64,000 nt of DNA, taken from NCBI RefSeq assembly GCF_900095885.1, contig NZ_LT615367.1:434001-498000 (forward strand), in the 5' to 3' direction. Origin of the DNA: Dickeya aquatica (GTDB lineage: Bacteria; Pseudomonadota; Gammaproteobacteria; Enterobacterales; Enterobacteriaceae). This document shows positions 33,139-43,713 of this stretch, in pieces. Within the stretch, counting starts at the first letter, position 1. Every line of letters starts with the position of its first letter. The translations under genes and the position numbers were made by a program. Below the pieces are notes generated by a model. The model was given only the letters and a program-made list of their open reading frames with translations, made no database searches and was not told the origin of the DNA.

Positions 33139-34936
33139 GTGTTCCCCGCGCCAGCGGGGATAAACCGTGTATGAAGGTGTCAGTTTGCCGCCGTGGTTGG
33201 TGTTCCCCGCGCCAGCGGGGATAAACCGTAGCCGGATGGATTTCTGGTAAAACGCGGGCAGTGTTCCCCGCGCCAGCGGGGATAAACCGGGTTACGGAAG
33301 GGTAATGTCCAGCAGTTCAACGTGTTCCCCGCGCCAGCGGGGATAAACCGTTCCTGCCGGGCTTTATGTCGGATTTGGTTCTGTGTTCCCCGCGCCAGCG
33401 GGGATAAACCGGCATCGTCTACATCGGCCTGGATGCGTTGTCAGTGTTCCCCGCGCCAGCGGGGATAAACCGGGTTGGTCGTGACGATATGCGCCTCGTC
33501 TATCGTGTTCCCCGCGCCAGCGGGGATAAACCGGAAAAGATGACGACAGAAAGGACACATTTGAGGTGTTCCCCGCGCCAGCGGGGATAAACCGCAGATT
33601 CACCCGCCGCCGGTGCGGAATTTTCCGTGTTCCCGCGCCAGCGGGGATAAACCGCGCTCCCGATTTACTGCGCCAGACCATCGACCGTGTTCCCCGCGCC
33701 AGCGGGGATAAACCGTCAACACTGGTGCGGTGCTGGCCCTGCGTCGTGTGTTCCCCGCGCCAGCGGGGATAAACCGATGCAGCTATCAGGCAACCCGCGC
33801 TTTGGACGGTGTTCCCCGCGCCAGCGGGGATAAACCGCGCCCATGAGCCGGACGAAGGCGGAAAAACGCGTGTTCCCCGCGCCAGCGGGGATAAACCGAT
33901 GATAGGCCAGGGTGAGTGGTGGCGCGGTATGTGTTCCCCGCGCCAGCGGGGATAAACCGTTCACGAGAAAACATCAACTCTTCCGCTTCGGGTGTTCCCC
34001 GCGCCAGCGGGGATAAACCGTTTCAGCTTCATCAGACGAAAACACATCGACGGTGTTCCCCGCGCCAGCGGGGATAAACCGCGGTGCTGCTTTTCCCGTT
34101 GTTTGGGATCGGAGTGTTCCCCGCGCCAGCGGGGATAAACCGGTATAGGACTTCGCATCAAGCGCCGCGCCAATGTGTTCCCCGCGCCAGCGGGGATAAA
34201 CCGGTTGTGATGATGCAATCTCCGCAGACTGCACTGTGTTCCCCGCGCCAGCGGGGATAAACCGATGATAGGCCAGGGTGAGTGGTGGCGCGGTATGTGT
34301 TCCCCGCGCCAGCGGGGATAAACCGGTCATATCGTTTTTTTCCCTCGGTCTTGACCAGTGTTCCCCGCGCCAGCGGGGATAAACCGTGAGCACGGTGATA
34401 ATTGCAGTAAACAATGCTGTGTTCCCCGCGCCAGCGGGGATAAACCGATCGAGTTTGATATTAAGGCTGCCAGCGATAAGTGTTCCCCGCGCCAGCGGGG
34501 ATAAACCGATACGGTGGAACTGGTCAATCGCTGTCAAAAAGTGTTCCCCGCGCCAGCGGGGATAAACCGTCCCGGCTCCAGGATATTATCGCTGATGCCT
34601 AGTGTTCCCCGCGCCAGCGGGGATAAACCGGTGCAAATCATAACGGATAACGAGCGCTGGCAGTGTTCCCCGCGCCAGCGGGGATAAACCGTTCGGGTTA
34701 GTACCGCCGTTGGGGGCAGAAAAGTGTTCCCCGCGCCAGCGGGGATAAACCGCTCGATTGCAGTTTGTACCGCTTCAATAGCGCGTGTTCCCCGCGCCAG
34801 CGGGGATAAACCGGGGTACGCTATCGGTTTCAACTGGCACGATGTCGTGTTCCCCGCGCCAGCGGGGATAAACCGTCACGTTATGGCCAGACGTTTGATG
34901 CCATTTAGTGTTCCCCGCGCCAGCGGGGTAAAAAAG
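33139..34936 (+). CRISPR. Type I-E CRISPR array, 30 repeats and 29 spacers
   Basis: 29-bp repeats starting GTGTTCCCCGCG and ending GGGATAAACCG recur every 61 bp from 33139; the internal palindrome CCCCGC/GCGGGG is the Cas6e hairpin. Spacers are 32 nt except number 28 (34814-34846), which is 33. Repeat 9 (33627-33654) lacks one C in its CCCC run. The last repeat (34908-34936) keeps about 21 bases and then degenerates, marking the old end. Spacers 13 (33899-33930) and 19 (34265-34296) are identical. The frequent leftward open frames across this region are translation artefacts of the repeat. Confidence 0.99.
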
Positions 34937-34938
34937 AG

Positions 34939-34975
34939 AAACCCGATGACGGGCGGTACGCGTCATCGGGTTTTT
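34939..34975. terminator. Bidirectional terminator between CRISPR array and chemoreceptor gene
   Basis: AAACCCGATGAC (34939-34950) pairs with GTCATCGGGTTT (34962-34973) around an 11-nt loop; T-runs lie downstream in both directions. It can end both the array transcript and the leftward chemoreceptor mRNA. Confidence 0.85.
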
Positions 34976-35006
34976 GCTTATGGAACTGCGTTACGCAGGC
35001 TGACGA

Positions 35007-36698
35007 TTAAAACGAGTGCCAGTCATCTTCGCTGTTTGCGGTTTTACGCGATGAGGCGGCCGGTTTTAACGCCAGTGTTTTGGTGGCGGAGGCCGGTTTT
35101 ACCGGGGTACTGGCAAGCATTGGCCGGTTGCCGGAGGCTCGATAAGCGCCGTGCCCGGCTTCTTCCAGATGGAACAGGCTAACCACCTGTTTTAACTGCT
35201 CGGCCTGTTGCTGCAAGGCTTGGGTGGCATCGGTGCCTTCTCGCACCAGCGAGGCGTTTTGCAGCGTGGTTTGTTCCATTTTATTAATCGCCTGGTTGAC
35301 CTGCTCGATACCCAGTGACTGTTCCTGACTGGCAACGCTGATTTCACCGACCAGTTCGCTGACTTTGCGCACGCCATCGACAATGCCCTGAATGGAGACC
35401 CCGGCTTTTTCCACCAGCCGGTTACCGGCATCCACCGTTTGTACCGAATGGCCGATCAGTTCCTTGATTTCTCTGGCCGCAGAGGCGCTGCGCTGCGCCA
35501 GATTTCTCACCTCGCTGGCGACCACGGCAAAGCCCCGGCCCTGTTCACCGGCACGCGCGGCTTCAACCGCCGCGTTAAGCGCCAGAATATTGGTTTGAAA
35601 GGCGATGCTGTCGATAACACCGATGATATCGACAATCTTTTTCGAAGAGCTGTCGATTGCGCCCATGGTTTGCACCACTTCACTGACCAGTTGCCCGCCG
35701 GATTGTGCCTGGCTGGCGGTGTCTTGCGCCAGCTGGCTGGCTTGTCTGGCGTTATCGGCGTTCTGGCGCACGGTGGAGGTCAGTTGCTCTATTGAGGCGG
35801 CCGTTTCTTGCAGCGCACCGGATTGCTCCTCGGTACGGTTGGAGAGATCCTGATTGCCGACCGAGAGCTGTGACGAGGCTCCGGCAATGGCTTCCGCGCC
35901 TTCACGCACTTCACCGACCACGGTGCGTAACTGCACTGTCATCTCCTGTAGCGCGTGTTGCAGTTGTGCCAGCTCATCGCGCCCTTGCGGGATAATGGTT
36001 TCCGTCAGATCGCCGTTGGCAACAGCATGTGTTACCTGCACCGCTTTTTGCAACGGCCGCACAATACTGCGTGTCAGCATCCAGGCGAGCAGTGAGCCGA
36101 TGAGGGTAATCAATACCCCCAGCCCACCGAGGAACAGGTAACTGTTATTGGCACGATCGGCAATCTCTGTGCGCATACGGTCAATACCGGTACGTTGATA
36201 ATCGCGCAGTATGCTCATGCTTTTTTGGTATTCCACGGATACCGGTTGCAGTTTTTGCTCAAACAGCTGTTTGGCCAGTTCGGCATTACCTGCGGATTTG
36301 GCTGCAAAGATATCGTCTCTCGCCTTGATATAAGCCTGACGGTCAAGGTTTAACTTATCCAGCAGCACCTTTTCTTCATTGGATGACACCAGTGCGGTAA
36401 ATTGGGCGGCCCGTTCGTTGTTCTCTTTGGTGGCGTTGGTATTATCTGCCGCGAAAACCTGTGCCAGCGAGGCATCACTGCTGCGAGCCGTGGCTGTCGC
36501 CCGTTGGATACCGGCGGCGAGCGTGGTTGCCCAGTCCGCCACCAGACGCTCTTTGCGCAACGGTATTTGCATGATTTGTTCTGCGTTCTGGCTAATCTGG
36601 CGCAGTTGGTAAATACCGCTGGCCAGCATGATTAACGAAAACGCGATCAATATTCCAAATCCTACGGATAGCCGGGTACCAATTTTGTAATTTTTCAT
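35007..36698 (-). CDS. Methyl-accepting chemotaxis protein
   Basis: An inner-membrane chemoreceptor signalling to CheA/CheW. The start at 36698 (MKNYKIGTRLSVGFGILIAF) has AGGAGA six bases upstream and gives 563 residues. Order: TM1 about 10-32, a four-helix-bundle periplasmic sensor (33-186), TM2 about 187-209, HAMP, then the coiled signalling domain with the conserved hairpin tip (DSIAFQTNILALNAAVEAARAGEQG). The C-terminus DWHSF fits the WxxF CheR/CheB docking pentapeptide of high-abundance receptors such as Tsr and Tar. The ligand cannot be told from sequence. Confidence 0.93.
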   Translation of the reverse strand: MKNYKIGTRLSVGFGILIAFSLIMLASGIYQLRQISQNAEQIMQIPLRKERLVADWATTLAAGIQRATATARSSDASLAQVFAADNTNATKENNERAAQFTALVSSNEEKVLLDKLNLDRQAYIKARDDIFAAKSAGNAELAKQLFEQKLQPVSVEYQKSMSILRDYQRTGIDRMRTEIADRANNSYLFLGGLGVLITLIGSLLAWMLTRSIVRPLQKAVQVTHAVANGDLTETIIPQGRDELAQLQHALQEMTVQLRTVVGEVREGAEAIAGASSQLSVGNQDLSNRTEEQSGALQETAASIEQLTSTVRQNADNARQASQLAQDTASQAQSGGQLVSEVVQTMGAIDSSSKKIVDIIGVIDSIAFQTNILALNAAVEAARAGEQGRGFAVVASEVRNLAQRSASAAREIKELIGHSVQTVDAGNRLVEKAGVSIQGIVDGVRKVSELVGEISVASQEQSLGIEQVNQAINKMEQTTLQNASLVREGTDATQALQQQAEQLKQVVSLFHLEEAGHGAYRASGNRPMLASTPVKPASATKTLALKPAASSRKTANSEDDWHSF

Positions 36699-38013
<1,315 letters not shown>

Positions 38014-38072
38014 TCCTGTCGCGCTGGCTGGCCGTATGGCTGCCAGAACGACAGGCAGAAACCGGCAGCCGT

Positions 38073-38537
38073 TTAACGCAGGTGATGAATCACCTGATTG
38101 CGGCTGCCGCGCCACACCAGCGTCAGGTCACGTTGCTCTTGCACGAAGCGGCCATCGACCAGCACGTTAATCCTTCCCACCACCTCTTGCTGGGCGGGGC
38201 TCAGTTCATCGAGCTGATAACCCGTCCACATCCAGATGTTTTTGCCAGGGCACTCGTTGCGCACCCGCGTCACCAGCCGCAGTACGTCAGGCACATTTTG
38301 CGGATGTAGCGGGTCGCCGCCTGAGAGCGACAGCCCTTGCAGCGGCAGTTCGGTGGATTGCAAATCCGCGATAATGCGGTCTTCCAGTTCGGGGGTGAAG
38401 AGATGGCCTGAGTTGAGCCGCCAGGTGCTTTTGTTATAGCAGCCGGGGCACTGGTGCTCACAGCCCGCGACAAACAGCGTACAGCGGGTGCCGGGGCCGT
38501 TGACCACATCCACCGGGTAGTATTGATGGTAGTTCAT
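38073..38537 (-). CDS. nrdG: NrdG, anaerobic ribonucleotide reductase activase
   Basis: A radical-SAM enzyme that installs the glycyl radical on NrdD. 154 residues, equal to E. coli. The [4Fe-4S]-SAM motif CEHQCPGC (CxxxCxxC) is in LFVAGCEHQCPGCYNKSTW, and the GGDP motif in LSLSGGDPLHPQN. It follows nrdD by 92 bp on the same strand. Confidence 0.97.
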   Translation of the reverse strand: MNYHQYYPVDVVNGPGTRCTLFVAGCEHQCPGCYNKSTWRLNSGHLFTPELEDRIIADLQSTELPLQGLSLSGGDPLHPQNVPDVLRLVTRVRNECPGKNIWMWTGYQLDELSPAQQEVVGRINVLVDGRFVQEQRDLTLVWRGSRNQVIHHLR

Positions 38538-38551
38538 AGTGATAACCGCTC

Positions 38552-38573
38552 AAAAGGCCGCCCATCGGGCGGC
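38552..38573 (-). terminator. Hairpin between nrdD and nrdG
   Basis: GCCGCCC (38557-38563) pairs with GGGCGGC (38567-38573) around a 3-nt loop; on the leftward transcript the stem is followed by UUUU. It probably attenuates rather than fully stops readthrough into nrdG. Confidence 0.6.
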
Positions 38574-38629
38574 ATCGCGTAACGTCAGAGCTGAATGTGT
38601 CGCCCCTTGGCTTGGGGCGAGGCAGACTG

Positions 38630-40768
38630 TCAGCCCAGTTGACCGCTAGCTAAGTGTTTTACCCGGCGTTTGACTTCTTCTTGCTTACCGGCGTTGAACG
38701 GGCGGGCATCCGGGCTGCCCAGATAACCACAGACCCGGCGTGTGACAGACACGCGCGCCGAATTGTGATTGCCGCACTGCGGGCAGGCAAAGCCTTTGCT
38801 GGTGCAGGCGAACTCACCGGTAAAGCCACACTCGTAGCACTCGTCAATGGGGGTATTGGTGCCGTAATAGGGCACGCGGGTGTAGCTGTAATCCCACACA
38901 TCTTCCAGTGCCTTGAGGTTATGCTGCAAGTTAGGGTACTCGCCATAACAGATAAAACCACCGTTAGCCAGCGGCGGATAAGGGGCCTCAAAGTCTATCT
39001 TCTGGTATGGGTTAACCTTTTTCTCCACGTCGAGATGGAAACTGTTGGTGTAGTAACCTTTGTCGGTGACACCGGAAACCACGCCAAATTCAGCCGTGTC
39101 CAGACGGCAGAAGCGGTCACACAGGTTTTCGCTCGGTGTGCTGTACAGGCTAAAGCCGTAGCCGGTTTCCTCTTTCCAGCTATCGGTTGCCGCTTTCAGT
39201 CGGGCGACAATCGCCACGGCTTTTTGCCGCTTGGTTTCGTCATCAAACAGGTGCTGCTTATCACCAAACAGCGCGTTGATGGTTTCATGAATCCCGATAT
39301 ACCCCAGAGAGATAGAGGCGCGGCCATGCTTGAAAATCTCGGCGATATTATCGTCAGCTTGCAGGCGCACCCCGCAGGCCCCTTCCATATACAGTATAGG
39401 CGCTACGCGGGCTTTGACATTTTCCAGCCGCGCGATACGCGTCATCAGCGCCTTTTTCGAGAGTAACAGCCGTTTGTCCAGCAACTGCCAGAAGCGGGCT
39501 TCATCGCCACCCGCTTCCAGCGCGATGCGCGGCAGGTTCAGGCTGATGACGCCAAGGTTATTGCGCCCGTCATGGATAGGCTGGCCGTTCTCTTCATACA
39601 CGCCAAGGAAACTGCGACAACCCATCGGGGTTTTGAAGGAACCGGTCACGCTGACCACCTGGTCATAGTTGAGAATATCCGGGTACATGCGCTTGCTGGC
39701 ACACTCCAGCGCCAGTTGTTTGATGTCGTAGTTCGCGTCACCCGGTTTGTGGTTGAGGCCGTCTCGAATAGCGAACACCAGCTTCGGGAACACGGCGGTT
39801 TTGTGGTTTTTACCCAGCCCGGCGATGCGGTTACGCAGAATCGATTGTTGAATCAACCGTGACTGCCAACTGGTGCCGAGGCCAAACCCGAAGGTGACAA
39901 ACGGCGTCTGGCCGTTGGCGGTGTGCAGGGTGTTGACTTCATACTCCAGTGACTGGAAGGCGTCATAGCACTCTTTTTCCGTGCGGCTGAGCGCGTAGCC
40001 TTCGGCATCCGGTATCTGCCATTCGAGGGCGACGGCTTTGTGTTTCTCATGGCTGGCACTGACGAATGGCGCGAGAATTTCATCAATGCGATTGATGGTG
40101 GTGCCGCCGTAAATATGGCTGGCCACTTGCGCGATAATCTGTGCTGTTACCGCCGTGGCGGTAGAAATCGATTTAGGCTGCTCAATTTCCGCATTACCCA
40201 TCTTAAACCCTTGTGTCAGCATGCCGCCTAAGTCTATGAGCATGCAGTTGAACATGGGGAAGAAGGGGGAGTAATCCAGATCGTGATAGTGGATTTCGCC
40301 GCGTTCGTGCGCCAGCACTACGTCACGAGGCAGAATATGCTGTTTGGCGTAGTGCTTGGCGACAATCCCGGCCAGCAAGTCACGCTGGGTGGGGATAACT
40401 TTGCTGTCTTTGTTGGCGTTTTCGTTCAGTAACGCCATGTTGCTTTGTTCTACCAGGCCACGAATTTCCTGATTCAGGCGGCCCTGACGTTCACGAGCCA
40501 CATCGCGGTCGTGGCGGTATTCGATATAGGCGCGAGCCAGTTGTTTGTACTTACCTGACATCAGCAGGTTTTCCACCGTATGCTGAATGTCGTGGATCTC
40601 AACGCGCGCTTTTCCTTGCATATGTTGAGCGACGGCACAGGCCACGGTAGCGCAGTAATCCTCATCATTAACGTTGACAGCCTGAGATGCCTTAATAATG
40701 GCATCTTTGATGCGGTTTTCGTCAAAAGGTACCTGGCACCCATCCCGTTTAATCACTACTGGTTTCAT
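38630..40768 (-). CDS. nrdD: NrdD, anaerobic ribonucleoside-triphosphate reductase
   Basis: Makes deoxynucleotides without oxygen, using a glycyl radical. The start at 40768 (MKPVVIKRDGCQVPFDENRI) gives 712 residues, identical to E. coli; the N-terminal ATP-cone domain is present. The radical glycine is residue 681 in RVCGYLGSPDARPF, and the zinc site CYECGF...CPQCG precedes it. Upstream paired NrdR boxes and an FNR-like site indicate control by nucleotide level and oxygen. Confidence 0.97.
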   Translation of the reverse strand: MKPVVIKRDGCQVPFDENRIKDAIIKASQAVNVNDEDYCATVACAVAQHMQGKARVEIHDIQHTVENLLMSGKYKQLARAYIEYRHDRDVARERQGRLNQEIRGLVEQSNMALLNENANKDSKVIPTQRDLLAGIVAKHYAKQHILPRDVVLAHERGEIHYHDLDYSPFFPMFNCMLIDLGGMLTQGFKMGNAEIEQPKSISTATAVTAQIIAQVASHIYGGTTINRIDEILAPFVSASHEKHKAVALEWQIPDAEGYALSRTEKECYDAFQSLEYEVNTLHTANGQTPFVTFGFGLGTSWQSRLIQQSILRNRIAGLGKNHKTAVFPKLVFAIRDGLNHKPGDANYDIKQLALECASKRMYPDILNYDQVVSVTGSFKTPMGCRSFLGVYEENGQPIHDGRNNLGVISLNLPRIALEAGGDEARFWQLLDKRLLLSKKALMTRIARLENVKARVAPILYMEGACGVRLQADDNIAEIFKHGRASISLGYIGIHETINALFGDKQHLFDDETKRQKAVAIVARLKAATDSWKEETGYGFSLYSTPSENLCDRFCRLDTAEFGVVSGVTDKGYYTNSFHLDVEKKVNPYQKIDFEAPYPPLANGGFICYGEYPNLQHNLKALEDVWDYSYTRVPYYGTNTPIDECYECGFTGEFACTSKGFACPQCGNHNSARVSVTRRVCGYLGSPDARPFNAGKQEEVKRRVKHLASGQLG

Positions 40769-40877
40769 GTTGTTCCTCGGTGTGTTTCCCGTCTTCCAGC
40801 AACGGTTGTTGAGGTTATCCACAGGCGAAATCCGCACCGGACAGCGGATGCGGTGGCTGTGGATGGTTTGTGGATAA

Positions 40878-40924
40878 ACACAATATGTAGGTCACGATAA
40901 AAGGATAGACACTATATATTGAAT
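40878..40924 (-). promoter_or_regulatory. Pair of NrdR boxes upstream of nrdD
   Basis: ACACAATATGTAGGTC (40878-40893) and ACACTATATATTGAAT (40909-40924) resemble the NrdR consensus acaCwATATwGtgt and start 31 bp apart, the three-turn spacing typical of NrdR operators. They lie about 110-156 bp upstream of nrdD. Confidence 0.7.
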
Positions 40925-40960
40925 TTGCCCGGTGGTGTGCCTGCTTTTATCACGCCAAAA

Positions 40961-40974
40961 TTGACCTGGCTCAA
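40961..40974. promoter_or_regulatory. FNR-like site upstream of nrdD
   Basis: TTGACCTGGCTCAA is a palindrome close to the FNR consensus TTGATnnnnATCAA (one change in each half). It lies about 195 bp upstream of nrdD and about 200 bp upstream of mmuM in their shared gap. Anaerobic activation of nrdDG by FNR is established in E. coli. Confidence 0.5.
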
Positions 40975-41086
40975 TGAAATTTGAGCATCGTAGAGAAATC
41001 AGTCTTGTATAAACAGTAAGCAATTTGGGCGACAGGCAAGGGTGTTATCGCGCTGATGGCAGTGATTTCTCTTTTTTTAGCTATCA

Positions 41087-41102
41087 AGGCATCTAGACAT
41101 CC
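41087..41102 (+). promoter_or_regulatory. MetJ-type operator (two met boxes) upstream of mmuM
   Basis: AGGCATCT (41087-41094) directly followed by AGACATCC (41095-41102): each matches six of eight positions of the met box AGACGTCT, and two adjacent boxes are the minimum MetJ site. It is 69 bp before the mmuM start. Confidence 0.6.
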
Positions 41103-41170
41103 ATAACTGCTTTTTGTATGGTGGCGGGAAACAATGATGCATCGCGCTGACGCAACGGGAAGGAAAGACA

Positions 41171-42082
41171 ATGGCAGAGAATGTTCTGATTCTGGATGGG
41201 GGAATGGGGCGTGAGCTGGCGCGAATCGGTGCGCCGTTTCGTCAGCCAGAGTGGTCAGCGCTGGCGCTGATGGAGTCGCCTGCACATGTTCGTCAGGTTC
41301 ATGACAGCTTTATCGCCGCTGGCGCGCAGGTGATTACCACCAACAGCTATGCGGTGGTGCCGTTTCATATCGGCGATGCGGTGTTTGACGCGCGCGGCGC
41401 GGCGCTGGCCTCTCTTGCCGGTGAGCTGGCGCGTCAGGCGGCGGATGCCGCGCCCCATGCCGTGCGGGTTGCCGGTTCGCTGCCGCCGGTGCTGGGCTCT
41501 TATCGCCCGGATTTGTTTGATGCCGCCGCCGCCGCGCCGATCCTCAATACGCTGATTACGGCGTTAAGCCCGTATGTGGATGTATGGCTGGCGGAAACGC
41601 AAAGCGCGGTGGCGGAAGTCACGCTGGTGCGCGAGCTGCTGGCCGATGACCCGCGTGAACTGTGGCTGTCATTTACGCTGCAAGATGAGCTGGATGCCAG
41701 CGGTAACGCCCGGCTGCGCTCCGGTGAAAGCGTGAGCGATGCGGCGGCGGCAGCGCTACGGCTGAAAGCGGCCAACCTGTTGTTTAATTGCAGCCGCCCG
41801 GAAGTGATGGCGTCGGCGGTGGCACAGGCACGGGCGCATTTTGGTGAGCAGGCCGGTGCACCGGGCGTTGGGGTGTATGCCAATGCATTCGAGCCGGAAG
41901 ATAATCAGCGCGGTGCCAATGAAGGCCTGAGTCAATTACGTACCGACACGCACCCGCAGGGCTACCTGCAATGGGCGCAGGAGTGGGTGGCGCAGGGCGC
42001 AACGCTGGTCGGTGGCTGTTGTGGCATCGGCCCGGAACACATTGCGCGCCTGGCGCAGGCGTTTAGCCGCCACGACGGCTAA
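41171..42082 (+). CDS. mmuM: MmuM-type homocysteine S-methyltransferase
   Basis: Transfers a methyl group from S-methylmethionine (or SAM) to homocysteine to make methionine. The 303-residue protein has the GGCC zinc motif at the C-terminus (LVGGCCGIGPEHI) and the third cysteine in LLFNCSRPEVM; it starts MAENVLILDGGMGRELAR. No permease MmuP is adjacent; instead a peptide-type ABC importer follows after 94 bp, so the two may serve the same methyl donor or sulfur source. Confidence 0.92.
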   Translation: MAENVLILDGGMGRELARIGAPFRQPEWSALALMESPAHVRQVHDSFIAAGAQVITTNSYAVVPFHIGDAVFDARGAALASLAGELARQAADAAPHAVRVAGSLPPVLGSYRPDLFDAAAAAPILNTLITALSPYVDVWLAETQSAVAEVTLVRELLADDPRELWLSFTLQDELDASGNARLRSGESVSDAAAAALRLKAANLLFNCSRPEVMASAVAQARAHFGEQAGAPGVGVYANAFEPEDNQRGANEGLSQLRTDTHPQGYLQWAQEWVAQGATLVGGCCGIGPEHIARLAQAFSRHDG

Positions 42083-42176
42083 CCGTAAACACTCGCCGTA
42101 TAAAAACCGTATGACAGTGTAAAAACATAACGATAATGACCACCGGCTGCGGTGGCACTTACAAAGGGAACACAAC

Positions 42177-43703
42177 ATGAATCGTCGTCATTTTATTAAG
42201 AGCGCCTGCGCCCTGTCTGTTGCGGCCAGCCTGCCGTTTGGTATGGCCTTTGGCGCAGAAGACACGCCGAAAAAGGGCGGTCATCTGATTGTCGGGGTGG
42301 ATAACGCCTCCAGTTCTGACCGCCTCGACCCGGCTTTTTGGTTTGAAACCTACATGTATTTTGTCGGCTCCCAGTTGTTTAACAATTTGGTCGAACTGGA
42401 TGAGAAAGGCGAGCTGACGCCATCGCTGGCGGAGTCGTGGGAGAGCAAAGAGGGCGGGCGCACCTGGGTGCTCAAGATCCGCAAAGGCGTGCAGTTCCAC
42501 GATGGCCGTGCGCTGACCGCCAAAGACGTCATCTATTCACTCAACCACCATCGCGGCGAGAAATCGAGCTCGTCGGTAAAAAGCTATCTTGACCCGGTCG
42601 CGGCCATAGACGCGACCGACAGCCATGAAGTGACCATTCGCCTTAATGAACCGAACGTGGAATTTATCGCGCTGTTGGGGGATGTCCACTTCGCTATCAC
42701 CCCGGAAAATGAGAATTTCGATAAAGGTATTGGCACCGGTGCGTTCATTCTGGACAGCTTCCAGCCGGGCGTGCGCACGCTGGTGAAACGTAACCCGAAC
42801 CACTGGAACCCGGCGCGCGGCCATGTTGATTCGGTGGAAACGCTGGCGATGAACGATTCTACCGCGCGTGTGGCGGCGCTGGTGAGTGGTTCAGCCCACA
42901 TCATCAACCGTGTCAACCCGCGTATCGTCAGCCGTATTCAGGCAATGCCGACGCTGCAACTGCTGCGCTCGCGCGACAGCCAGATTTTCACCTTCGCCGG
43001 GCTGGGCGACGTCGCACCGTTTAATAACGAAGACGCGCGTCTGGCGCTGAAATACGCCATCGACCGCCAGCAAATTATCGACACCGTACTGGGCGGATAC
43101 GGCAGCGTGGCGAACGATAATCCGATTTTCCCGTCTAACCGCTATTTCGCCAAAGACCTGCCGCAACGCCCGTATGACCCGGAAAAAGCCAAATGGCACT
43201 GGCAGAAGTCCGGCTTTAACGGCCCACTGACGCTCTCGGTGGCTGATGCCGGTTTCCCGGGCGCGGTGGATGCCGGGCAGTTGTATCAGGTGGCGGCGCA
43301 AAAAGCCGGTATCAACCTGAATGTAGAGCGTGTGCCGGATGACGGCTTCTGGGATAACGTCTGGATGAAAAAACCGTTCGTCTCCTCCAACTGGTCGATT
43401 CGTCCGACGGCCGATGCGCTGTTGTCGCTGGTGTTCACCAGCCAGGCCCCGTGGAACGAGTCGGCGTGGAAGAACGAGGCGTTTGACCAGCTCGTTCGCG
43501 CGGCACGCGGTGAGCAAAACGAAGAGAAGCGCCGCCAGATTTACCACGACATTCAGGTGATGCTGGTGGATAAAGGCAGTGAAATCATCCCGCTGTATGC
43601 CGATGCGCTGGATGCGTGCAGCAACAAGGTGAAAGGCCTGACGGCCATTCCGGGCTTCCCGCTCAGCGGCAACCGTGCAGCGGAAAAAGTGTGGCTGGCC
43701 TAA
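42177..43703 (+). CDS. ABC transporter substrate-binding protein, peptide/nickel family (SBP_bac_5)
   Basis: A periplasmic extracellular-solute-binding protein of family 5 (508 residues). The N-terminus MNRRHFIKSACALSVAASLP looks like a twin-arginine signal rather than a usual Sec signal. The core carries KIRKGVQFHDGRALTAKDVIYSL, the family signature. Ligand unknown; the family binds oligopeptides, glutathione, nickel chelates or opines. It heads a four-gene importer unit. Confidence 0.88.
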   Translation: MNRRHFIKSACALSVAASLPFGMAFGAEDTPKKGGHLIVGVDNASSSDRLDPAFWFETYMYFVGSQLFNNLVELDEKGELTPSLAESWESKEGGRTWVLKIRKGVQFHDGRALTAKDVIYSLNHHRGEKSSSSVKSYLDPVAAIDATDSHEVTIRLNEPNVEFIALLGDVHFAITPENENFDKGIGTGAFILDSFQPGVRTLVKRNPNHWNPARGHVDSVETLAMNDSTARVAALVSGSAHIINRVNPRIVSRIQAMPTLQLLRSRDSQIFTFAGLGDVAPFNNEDARLALKYAIDRQQIIDTVLGGYGSVANDNPIFPSNRYFAKDLPQRPYDPEKAKWHWQKSGFNGPLTLSVADAGFPGAVDAGQLYQVAAQKAGINLNVERVPDDGFWDNVWMKKPFVSSNWSIRPTADALLSLVFTSQAPWNESAWKNEAFDQLVRAARGEQNEEKRRQIYHDIQVMLVDKGSEIIPLYADALDACSNKVKGLTAIPGFPLSGNRAAEKVWLA

Positions 43704-43713
43704 GGCGGATACT

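Noticed and set aside
33960..34052. Spacers 14 and 15, reverse-complemented, both can be read with VDVFS and share part of a sequence, suggesting related targets.
   Set aside because: The match is short (about 12 of 15 bases) and the rest does not align; chance cannot be excluded without a protospacer search.
33364..34966. Many leftward open frames with the repeated peptide RFIPAGAGNT and similar across the array.
   Set aside because: They are translations of the CRISPR repeat, a familiar annotation artefact.
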